Assembly (NCBI GenBank): GCA_024232965.1
Contig: JACKQF010000002.1
Location: 434,001-498,000, forward strand
Source of the DNA: Verrucomicrobiaceae bacterium
GTDB lineage: Bacteria > Verrucomicrobiota > Verrucomicrobiia > Verrucomicrobiales > Verrucomicrobiaceae
Reading direction: 5' to 3'
DNA length: 64,000 nt
The position numbers were made by a program, and so were the translations under genes. The notes beneath the pieces were generated by a model, which had not been told where the DNA came from, searched no databases, and saw only the letters and a program-made list of their open reading frames with translations. Positions 41,804-49,464 of the stretch are shown here, one piece after another (the stretch's first letter is position 1; the number at the start of each line of letters is the position of its first letter).

Positions 41804-42008
41804 AACATTAAAGTGACTTCAGGTAATATAACCCCAAACCCGGGCAAGTGTTACCCAATTTCCGCGATTTTGTCGAGATTAATTATGTTAAGACGGCCTC
41901 GGATTTGTTGCGGAATTGTAAAGACTGGGGGGCTTTTCGGTAGCGAATGGTTGAAAAACTCGGTTTTGACCGCAACTTTGTTACCGGTGGGCGGTTCCAC
42001 CCGTTGCT

Positions 42009-42548
42009 ATGAAACCCCAAGACCCCCTACCCCCTGAAGATGATCTCTGGAAGCTGCTCGGTCAGTCCAGATCGGTGGATGTGCGTCCGAACTTCGTCGC
42101 CAATGTGGTGCGTGAGGCCCGGCAGACACCCCAGGAGCGTGGTTTTTGGGCTCAAATGCGTGGGTGGCTGACGGATGCTTTTGAAGCACCTGGAGCTGGC
42201 CTCCGAGTGGCCGGTCTGGCCGCTGTGCTGACCATCGCTGGCGTGGTGACAGGGGTGATGTTACGCGATTCTGGCACCGATGCCGCTGCTGGCAGCGCGG
42301 TCGCGCTGCAAAAAACAACCCCTGCGGTGCCACCGACGACGGTTGCCGTCGATCCGCTGGAGCATCTTCTCGGGACGGACTGGGCTCTGCTGACGGAAGC
42401 GTCGGTAGCCTCAACCCCTGTTACCGACACCAAAGTGGCTGCGGCAACGAAGGCAGACAAACTGGATGCTCGATGGAGCGCCTTGCTGGCGATTGAGAAC
42501 ACTTCGACGCTCTCCGATGGGGAGCTAGCCTTGCTGGTGGCGTATTGA
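42009..42548 (+). CDS. Single-pass membrane protein, possible orphan anti-sigma-like factor
   Basis: A 179-residue protein with a soluble N-terminus (DDLWKLLGQSRSVDVRPNFVANVVREARQ begins it, quoted here to residues 11-20 as DDLWKLLGQS). One transmembrane segment lies at about 64-85 (GLRVAGLAAVLTIAGVVTGVML in part) and an Ala/Thr/Val-rich outer region follows. Similar proteins in Verrucomicrobia usually follow an ECF sigma gene and are taken as regulators. Here no sigma gene is adjacent, so this is an orphan. The function is a guess. Confidence 0.65.
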   Translation: MKPQDPLPPEDDLWKLLGQSRSVDVRPNFVANVVREARQTPQERGFWAQMRGWLTDAFEAPGAGLRVAGLAAVLTIAGVVTGVMLRDSGTDAAAGSAVALQKTTPAVPPTTVAVDPLEHLLGTDWALLTEASVASTPVTDTKVAAATKADKLDARWSALLAIENTSTLSDGELALLVAY

Positions 42549-42592
42549 TCGGGCGGCGAAAGTCGATTTTTTTCCTTCGCGAGTGGGTCTGA

Positions 42593-42620
42593 CGACGGAG
42601 GAACGCTCACCGCTCCGTCG
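42593..42620 (+). terminator. Hairpin after the orphan membrane protein
   Basis: CGACGGAG (42593-42600) pairs with CTCCGTCG (42613-42620) around a 12-base loop. A short T-rich stretch (TTTGTTT) follows, so termination is plausible but not strong. Confidence 0.45.
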
Positions 42621-42736
42621 GGATTTGTTTGGCTCGGCGTGACGATGACAGGCGATCATGGGAGGCGCTGAATCATGGAGGTAGAGGCGTACATTGACGG
42701 AATTTCGCCCAACGCCTCTTCGTTTCAGATCGCAAC

Positions 42737-44827
42737 ATGCGTCGCCTCACTCTCGCCTTTGTCCTCTTTTGCGGTTCCCTCTTTGCTGCTAGCCTCCCGA
42801 ACATCGTGGTCATCCTGGCAGACGACTATGGCTACGGCAGCGCCGGGTGCTACGGTGCCGATGGCAAACTCGTGCAGACACCCAACATCGACCGTCTTGC
42901 GCGCGAAGGCCGTCGCTTCACGGATGCCAGCACCACCTCCTCGGTCTGCTCCCCGACCCGTTATTCCGTCCTGACCGGGCGTTACTGCTGGCGGACGTCG
43001 TTGAAGTTCGAGGTGCTCAGCACCTTTTCTCCACTGCACATCGAGCCCGGTCGCCTGAACATGGCTTCCCTCTTGAAGAAACACGGCTACCAAACGGCCT
43101 CCGTCGGCAAGTGGCATCTCGGCTACGGAAGCGCCACCACGGACCCCAAATGGCGCACCGACTATGCGGGCGAGCTTTCACCTGGCCCCCTGGACATCGG
43201 CTTTGACTATCACTTCGCCGTGCCCAGCAATCATGGTGATCTGACCGGCATCTACGTCGAGAACCGCTTTGTGTATGGCCTCCGTTCTGGAAAAATCCCC
43301 GCCAGCATGAAACTACCGGCCCCGGTTCCTGACGATGACAACTTCAAACCCACCTATGAAGCCGAAGACACCGAAGGTGGACGCGGCGCTGGTAAGATCC
43401 TGGATCTGGATGCACCGCGTCGAAAAAACGAACGCGTCATGGCCACGCTCACGGAAAAAGCCACCCAATGGATCGAGAAACAAAAACCAGACGCACCATT
43501 CTTTCTCTACTTCACCCCCGTCGCCGTTCACAATCCGGTGACTCCAGACAAAGACATCGCTGGAACCAGCGCCGCAGGTCTCTACGGCGACTGGATCCAT
43601 GAACTGGATCGCAGCGTTGGTCGGATCCTTGAGACGCTCGACAAGACAGGTCGCGCCGCAGATACCCTCGTCATTTTCACGAGCGACAACGGCGGCGTTT
43701 ACAAGCCCGTAGGAGAAGGTCCCCAGACGGATGCCTTCAAGGCAGGACTCCGACCCAACGGCGCCTTGCGCGGTGGGAAGCACAATGTCTGGGAAGGCGG
43801 CTTTAAGGTGCCGTTCATTGTGCGTTGGCCCGGCAAAGCACCTGCGGGCACGACTTGCGCTGAGATGGTTAGCCTTGCGGATATTCTATCAACCACCGCA
43901 GCCATCGTGGGTGAACCACTCCCTCCCGCGAACGTCGCAGCGGAAGATAGTTACAATCTCTTGCCTGCCATTCTGGGCGAAGCACTGGCACCACCGATTC
44001 GTCGCGACATGATCGAGCACAGCGCCGATGGCGTGTTCGCGGTTCGCAAAGGCCCCTGGAAGTGGATCGAAGGCATCCCAGAAGATGGCATTAAGCCGAC
44101 CGTGCGGAAGGTACGGGGAGATGAGTTTCGCTCGCAGCTCTACAACGTCCAGGCCGATCCCGCCGAAACCAACGACCTCAGCGCCCAGCATCCCGAAATC
44201 GTCGCTGAACTCGCCGCCCTCTTGGATCGTTACCGCGATGGAGGCTACAGCCGCGAGCTCCCACCCGAATCCGCAGTGCGCTCCGTGCAGCTCCCGGAGC
44301 CAGCGGGTGAGGTGATCTTGAAGGAAGCCTTCGCCACTGTGCCCAGTAAACCGTGGGTCAAGGTGCGGGGCAACTGGGCGGCACACGACGGAGCACTTTG
44401 GGGCGCGCAAGACGCCAAGGACCAGATCGGCGCTGCCCTGCGCGGTCCGGGTGGGTTCATGGATGCGACCTTGCAATACGAAGTCTACTTCGATGGTGCC
44501 TCCGGCCACACAGTCCGTATCCAACTCGGGGAACCGGATCACGTCGTCAATGTCGGCATCAATCGTCACTCCCTGGCCGTTCAAAGACAACGCACCGAAG
44601 CCGAAGGCGCGCCGCGCTCTGAAGTCATCGCTCAAGCAACCATCTCCCTGCGCACCGGGCGGTGGTATCCGCTACGCATCACCCTGAAAGGCAGCCAAAT
44701 CAGCGCCCAAATCGCTGGCGAAACTGCCACTGCTGAGCATGCGATCTTGGCCGACGAGAAGAAGGCCTTTGCGCTCATGGTCAGCGGAGAAAAGCTGGGC
44801 TTTCGCCATCTGATCCTGGTAAAGTGA
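42737..44827 (+). CDS. Secreted sulfatase with canonical CSPTR motif
   Basis: A 696-residue sulfatase with a Sec signal (MRRLTLAFVLFCGSLFA). NIVVILADDYGYG at 22-34 holds the metal-binding Asp pair. The formylglycine motif is C71-S-P-T-R75 (YSVLTGRY follows), VGKWHLGYG comes next, and FTSDNGGVYKP completes the site. Past the catalytic domain (from about residue 520) the chain has a DUF1080-like module ending in EKLGFRHLILVK. It is the first of a close rightward run of secreted enzymes (next start 4 bases after its stop), so it probably desulfates the cluster's substrate. Confidence 0.93.
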   Translation: MRRLTLAFVLFCGSLFAASLPNIVVILADDYGYGSAGCYGADGKLVQTPNIDRLAREGRRFTDASTTSSVCSPTRYSVLTGRYCWRTSLKFEVLSTFSPLHIEPGRLNMASLLKKHGYQTASVGKWHLGYGSATTDPKWRTDYAGELSPGPLDIGFDYHFAVPSNHGDLTGIYVENRFVYGLRSGKIPASMKLPAPVPDDDNFKPTYEAEDTEGGRGAGKILDLDAPRRKNERVMATLTEKATQWIEKQKPDAPFFLYFTPVAVHNPVTPDKDIAGTSAAGLYGDWIHELDRSVGRILETLDKTGRAADTLVIFTSDNGGVYKPVGEGPQTDAFKAGLRPNGALRGGKHNVWEGGFKVPFIVRWPGKAPAGTTCAEMVSLADILSTTAAIVGEPLPPANVAAEDSYNLLPAILGEALAPPIRRDMIEHSADGVFAVRKGPWKWIEGIPEDGIKPTVRKVRGDEFRSQLYNVQADPAETNDLSAQHPEIVAELAALLDRYRDGGYSRELPPESAVRSVQLPEPAGEVILKEAFATVPSKPWVKVRGNWAAHDGALWGAQDAKDQIGAALRGPGGFMDATLQYEVYFDGASGHTVRIQLGEPDHVVNVGINRHSLAVQRQRTEAEGAPRSEVIAQATISLRTGRWYPLRITLKGSQISAQIAGETATAEHAILADEKKAFALMVSGEKLGFRHLILVK

Positions 44828-44831
44828 TGGC

Positions 44832-45713
44832 ATGAATCGACGCCGATTTCTCCTTTCGACCACCTGCGGCATCTTGGCAGCAAAGCCGACCCCTGCTGGA
44901 GCGAAGCCAGCCCCACTGGACGGCGAAGTCGGTATCACCACCGGTTCATTCGTGCGGCACCTCAGCCCCACGGCGCAGACTGGCAAACTACGGCTCCTGG
45001 ATCTGCCCCACCTCATGCGAAACGATCTGGACATGCGCGTCATTGATCTGATGACCGCGACCCTGCCATCGCTCGACCAACGTTACTGCGAACAGCTGCG
45101 CTCTGCAGCAGAGGCAGCGGGGTGTCAGTTGACGAATCTCAAGATGAACCAACCTGACGTCGATCTGGGCAGCGCCGATACCGCAGTTCGGGCAGAGGCG
45201 GTCCGCGTGTACCGCGACACGATTGATGCCGCCGCCACCCTCGGCGTGCGTTGGGTGCGCCCTTTGCCGATGAAGGCTCGCCCCGATTTGTCCGTGTATG
45301 CCGAGAGCTACCAAATGCTGATCGATTACGCGGGCGAACGTGGCATCGGGGTCTTGGTCGAAAACTTCGGCTGGATGCAGGGAGATCCAGACGCGATTCC
45401 GAACTTCATTGCTGCCGTGGGCCCGGAGCTCAAGGCGCAGCCTGACACCGGCAACTGGACCACCAACGAGATCCGTTACATCGGACTGGAGAAAGCCTTT
45501 CCCTATGCGGTGTCCTGCGACTTTAAAGCCCGCGAACTCGCGCCGGATGGCAGTCATGCGCTCTACGATCTGAAGCGCTGCTTTGATATTGGATGGAAGG
45601 CGGGCTTTCGCGGACCTTGGTGCCTGGAGCACTTCCACGCCGACCTCACGCAACTTTACCACGAGATGGGTCTGCTCAGGGACCAATTACGCCGTTGGAT
45701 GAAAGCTGCGTGA
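44832..45713 (+). CDS. Sugar phosphate isomerase/epimerase-like TIM-barrel protein, exported
   Basis: A 293-residue AP-endonuclease-2/xylose-isomerase-like TIM barrel. The N-terminus has a Tat-like leader (MNRRRFLLSTTCGILAAKP). The barrel contains GITTGSFVRHL at the first strand, a catalytic-type Glu in VLVENFGW at about 175, an Asp in DTGNWTTNEIRY and WCLEHFHAD near the end. The usual metal ligands (Glu, Asp, His, Glu) thus appear to be present. It is probably a periplasmic sugar epimerase or isomerase. It follows the sulfatase directly, with a short spacer to the M19-like gene. Confidence 0.85.
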   Translation: MNRRRFLLSTTCGILAAKPTPAGAKPAPLDGEVGITTGSFVRHLSPTAQTGKLRLLDLPHLMRNDLDMRVIDLMTATLPSLDQRYCEQLRSAAEAAGCQLTNLKMNQPDVDLGSADTAVRAEAVRVYRDTIDAAATLGVRWVRPLPMKARPDLSVYAESYQMLIDYAGERGIGVLVENFGWMQGDPDAIPNFIAAVGPELKAQPDTGNWTTNEIRYIGLEKAFPYAVSCDFKARELAPDGSHALYDLKRCFDIGWKAGFRGPWCLEHFHADLTQLYHEMGLLRDQLRRWMKAA

Positions 45714-45774
45714 CCGGGCCGAACCTGATCGGATGTCTGATTGACCCTTGGCTTGCCCAGCGTTGGTTTCCACG

Positions 45775-47106
45775 ATGGCCATAACCCGACGCTCAATCCT
45801 CCGCAGCCTTCCGCTCAGCGCGATGGCAGGCGGCATCTCGTTTCACATCCGTGCGGAAGACGCAAAACCCCTCTGGGCGACCGGGAATCCGGCGATTGAT
45901 CGTCCCCGACAAATCGCCATTGACCTGCTCAAGCCCACCCAAGCTCAGATCGAGCACGCCTGGGAGCTGCACTTTGGCTCGGTAGTCTTTGAATCGTATG
46001 GCTTTGCCCCGCGCTTCGCCATCGATGGGGCAGCCTTCAATGCCGCAGTGCAATCGGGGGCCACACCTGCCGAACTGTCGGACCTGCGCGAGAGCATGTC
46101 GATGAACGGCGGCGTCACCAGTGAACGCGAGCGCAAAGAATTCTTCGATGCCTTCCACGCCGCCGGAGTCACCTGTGTCTTTCAAAACACGGGCGAAGAA
46201 GGCAGCGATCCGCTGCGCCTGCTCAAGCGTCTCGCCCACTTCACCCGTGCTACGGATTTGCTCAAACCGGAACTGGCCAAGGTCGTCACGGCGGATGAAA
46301 TCCGTGCGACCAAAAAAGCGGGGAAGGTCTCTTTATGCTTCACCACCAACGGCGTGCCACTGCGGCAAGAGTGGGAGAGCGTGCGCGATGAACTTCGCTT
46401 CATTCGCATCTTCCAAGAGCTCGGCGTGCGCATGATGCATCTGACTTACAATCGTCGGAACCCCATTGGCGATGGCGCCGGCGAACCTCATGATGGCGGG
46501 TTGAGCGACTTTGGTCATGCCGCCGTCGCGGAGATGAACAAGATCGGCGTCATCGTCGATGTGGCGCATAGTGGATGGAAGACGGCGGAGGATGGGGCCA
46601 AGGCTTCCACGAAGCCGATGGTCGCCAGCCACACCACTTGCGCTGCGGTTTACGAACACTTTCGAGGCAAACCCGACCGCGCCATCAAGGCCATCTGCGA
46701 TACCGGCGGACTCGTGGGCATGTGCTGCATCCCGCGTTTCCTCGGTGGCAAAGGCGATGTCACTGCATTGATGGATCATCTCGATCACGTCATCAAGACC
46801 TTCGGCGCTGAGCACGCAGCGATCGGCTGTGACGTCTCTTACGTCTCCCGATTTGATAGAGAAGAACGCGCGAAGATTCAACGCAAGCCCGATGGGTCCT
46901 CCGCGCTGAGCGGTTCCGGAGATCGATGGGAACACCTGTGGCCCAAAGACGACTATCAAACCACGCCGACCGCAGAGCAAAGCGTCGCTTGGACCAACTG
47001 GCCACTCTTCACGCTCGGCATGATCATGCGCGGCCACAGCGACGACAGCATCCGCCAAGTCATCGGCGAAAACATGCTGCGCGTGCTCAAGGCGAATCAG
47101 GTTTAG
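45775..47106 (+). CDS. M19 (renal dipeptidase)-like protein with degenerate active site
   Basis: A 443-residue protein with a twin-arginine leader (MAITRRSILRSLPLSAMAG). C-terminal M19 hallmarks are clear: LGVRMMHLTYNRRNP at 216-230, GLSDFGHAA at 242-250, VDVAHSG with His265 and VASHTTC with His286. The N-terminal HxD pair of membrane dipeptidases is not visible, and the bridging Glu of the EGG motif is replaced by Thr/Asn (LCFTTNGVP, 187-195). Two of the five zinc ligands therefore remain. The protein may have lost peptidase activity, or it may use one metal for another hydrolysis. The start was chosen at 45775 for the Tat leader. Confidence 0.85.
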   Translation: MAITRRSILRSLPLSAMAGGISFHIRAEDAKPLWATGNPAIDRPRQIAIDLLKPTQAQIEHAWELHFGSVVFESYGFAPRFAIDGAAFNAAVQSGATPAELSDLRESMSMNGGVTSERERKEFFDAFHAAGVTCVFQNTGEEGSDPLRLLKRLAHFTRATDLLKPELAKVVTADEIRATKKAGKVSLCFTTNGVPLRQEWESVRDELRFIRIFQELGVRMMHLTYNRRNPIGDGAGEPHDGGLSDFGHAAVAEMNKIGVIVDVAHSGWKTAEDGAKASTKPMVASHTTCAAVYEHFRGKPDRAIKAICDTGGLVGMCCIPRFLGGKGDVTALMDHLDHVIKTFGAEHAAIGCDVSYVSRFDREERAKIQRKPDGSSALSGSGDRWEHLWPKDDYQTTPTAEQSVAWTNWPLFTLGMIMRGHSDDSIRQVIGENMLRVLKANQV

Positions 47107-47130
47107 TTCACCAACGTCTCCGATCTCATC

Positions 47131-48618
47131 ATGAACACCCGCCTCCTCATCCTTGCTGCCCTATTGGCGATAGCGCCAGCGTTACCTGCAGCGCAACTGC
47201 TTGCTGGCACAGCCAAGATCGACATCACGGATCGCAGCGGACCAGTCAATGATCCATGCTTTGCGAAAGCACTGGTCTTGAAAAGCGGGGAAACGACGGC
47301 GGTCCTGATCACCGTTGATGCAGTCGCGATTGGAGAAATCGGCCGCATTGGCAATGGCTTCATGGCAACGGTGCGTGAGGCCTTGCAGAAAGACCTGGGT
47401 ATCGCACCCGCAAACGTCATCGCCAACGCCAGCCATTGCCATGGGATCGTTCGCGGTGACACCACCGATCTGGTCGTGCAGGTGGTCAAGCAGGCTGCGC
47501 AAGAGCTTGTCCCGGTCAAGGCAGGCGTAGGCACAGGTTTTGAAAAACGCATCAGTGAAAACCGCCGACTTCTCATGAAGGATGGCAGTCAGGTGGACAT
47601 GCGGCGTGCTTACTCAATGCCACGAGACGAAGACGTGGCGAGCCTCGGCCCCATCGACCCGCAAATCGGTCTGCTACGACTGGATCGCGAGGATGGCAGC
47701 CCTTTTGCCATCCTCTATCAATTCGCCTGCCACCCGATCATGAACCCACCCAGCAAAGGGTGCTCTGCAGACTATCCAGGCTTTGCATCAAAGGTCATTG
47801 AGGAGGCGCTCGGCGGTGGAGCCATGGCGTTCTTTATCCAAGGCTGTGGCGGCGACATCAATCCAGTTCACTACAAGGAAGTGAGCCGCCCAGCCGATGC
47901 AGAACCGCTCGGCACCATGCTCGGGGCTAGTGTCCTAAGCGCGGCGCGAAAGATCGAAACAAAGTCCGACAGCGTGTTAAAGATCACCAACGAAGTCATC
48001 GCAATTCCCCGGGCCGCCGACTATGAATCGCGCATCTCCGCCATCGAAGCACAGCAGGCGCAACTCCTGCGCGCACTGAGGCCGACGAACATCAGTTTCA
48101 AGACCTTCTTGCCGCTCCTGATCCAGCAAAAGATCTCCCCCGACTTTCCGTCTCACTACTCCCAGAGCTACCTGCGCGATGGAAAACCCATCGAGCAATT
48201 GGACGCCGACAACCTCGCCAGCGTGGAGGCTTATCTGAAGAACATCGATACCATGGAACGCCTCACACGCCTCAATACCAACCTAGCCCTGCTGAAAAGA
48301 CATCTCACGGAGGCAAAGACCTCAGCAAAACCGATGCTAGACGTTGAGGTCTGTGGGCTGCGTGTTGGGAATTTCAAATGGGTGACCTTCCCCGGCGAGC
48401 TCACGGTGCAGATTGGTCTCAACATCAAGTCGCTGAACAAAGATCCGCACGCCTTTGTCTCCGGCTACACCAACGGCTACATCTATTACACCCCCACGAC
48501 CGCACAGCGCATGAATTCCGGATACGCTCAGGAAGACTGCGACTCACTCGTGGCACCCGAGTGGCAGAAGATCTTTGAAACCAAAGCGATCGCCGTGCTG
48601 CATGAGTTGGCACGATGA
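47131..48618 (+). CDS. Neutral/alkaline ceramidase-like protein, exported
   Basis: A 495-residue protein with a signal peptide (MNTRLLILAALLAIAPALPA). It matches the N-terminal metal-dependent domain of the neutral ceramidase family: AGTAKIDITDRSGPV at 26-40, ASHCHGIVRGD near 112-122 (the ceramidase SHTH pair has Cys here), QFACHPIMNPP near 200, and FFIQGCGGDINPV near 245. Normal ceramidases are about 650-700 residues, so the C-terminal immunoglobulin-like domain is short or absent. It could hydrolyse N-acyl or ester bonds in a lipid-like substrate. Its stop overlaps the ThuA start (ATGA). Confidence 0.87.
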   Translation: MNTRLLILAALLAIAPALPAAQLLAGTAKIDITDRSGPVNDPCFAKALVLKSGETTAVLITVDAVAIGEIGRIGNGFMATVREALQKDLGIAPANVIANASHCHGIVRGDTTDLVVQVVKQAAQELVPVKAGVGTGFEKRISENRRLLMKDGSQVDMRRAYSMPRDEDVASLGPIDPQIGLLRLDREDGSPFAILYQFACHPIMNPPSKGCSADYPGFASKVIEEALGGGAMAFFIQGCGGDINPVHYKEVSRPADAEPLGTMLGASVLSAARKIETKSDSVLKITNEVIAIPRAADYESRISAIEAQQAQLLRALRPTNISFKTFLPLLIQQKISPDFPSHYSQSYLRDGKPIEQLDADNLASVEAYLKNIDTMERLTRLNTNLALLKRHLTEAKTSAKPMLDVEVCGLRVGNFKWVTFPGELTVQIGLNIKSLNKDPHAFVSGYTNGYIYYTPTTAQRMNSGYAQEDCDSLVAPEWQKIFETKAIAVLHELAR

Positions 48619-49433
48619 CCAACACCAAAACGTCCAACTTCATGAGCCCGAATACCTTCACCTTGCGCAACCTACTCCGCACGACCCTCTTTGCCCTGGC
48701 GGCTGCCTTTTCCCTGCCAGCAGCACACGCAGCGGAACCACCACACATCGTGATCATGATTGGCGAGGACGAGTATCGCACCTGGGAAACACTGCCTGAC
48801 TTTGCAGCCAAAGAACTGAAGGCTGCGCCGTATCGAGTCACCATCATTCATGCGGATACTGCGGACAAAAACCAGTTCCCAGGCTTCATAGAGGCGATGC
48901 AAGATGCCGATCTTCTTTTGCTCAGTGTGCGTCGCCGGACGCCGCCCGCAGCCGTCATTGATGCCATTCGCAAACACCTTTCCGCCGGGAAACCCCTCGT
49001 CGGGATTCGCACGGCCAGCCACGCCTTCGCACTGCGGCCGAAGGATCCCGCGCCAAAAGAAGGGCTGGCGATTTGGCAAGAGTTTGATCCACAAGTTCTC
49101 GGGGGCAGTTACACTGGTCACTACGGCAAGGACGCTGTCGCAATCGCACTCGCACCAGGCGCGGAGTCCCATCCGATTTTGCGCGGGGTCGCTATCGCAG
49201 ATCTCATCGGCCACGGCGGTCTCTACAAGAACACGCCGCTTCAGACTGGAACCACGCCACTGCTGACCGGCACCCTGGCCGGACAAGCCACGGAGCCAGT
49301 TGCTTGGACACATCTTTACGGTCCGAAAAATAGCCGCATCTTTTACACCTCTCTCGGTCACTGGGATGACTTCACTCTGCCAGCCTTTCGTCGCTTCCTG
49401 CTGAATGGGATCGACTGGGCTCTGACCAAGTAG
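48615..49433 (+). CDS. Secreted ThuA-domain protein (second copy)
   Basis: A 272-residue ThuA/glutamine-amidotransferase-like protein. An in-frame second Met (MSPNTFTL, residue 10) may be the true start; a signal peptide follows (LLRTTLFALAAAFSLPAAHA). The domain has HIVIMIGEDEYRTWETLP at about 44-61, VGIRTASHAFALRP near 126-139 and FYTSLGHWDDFTLPAFRRFL at the end. It lies inside the rightward catabolic cluster and overlaps the ceramidase-like gene by four bases. Role in carbohydrate catabolism is inferred. Confidence 0.9.
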   Translation: MTNTKTSNFMSPNTFTLRNLLRTTLFALAAAFSLPAAHAAEPPHIVIMIGEDEYRTWETLPDFAAKELKAAPYRVTIIHADTADKNQFPGFIEAMQDADLLLLSVRRRTPPAAVIDAIRKHLSAGKPLVGIRTASHAFALRPKDPAPKEGLAIWQEFDPQVLGGSYTGHYGKDAVAIALAPGAESHPILRGVAIADLIGHGGLYKNTPLQTGTTPLLTGTLAGQATEPVAWTHLYGPKNSRIFYTSLGHWDDFTLPAFRRFLLNGIDWALTK

Positions 49434-49464
49434 CGAACTCTGTCTCCGCTCCGCAGGGGACTCA

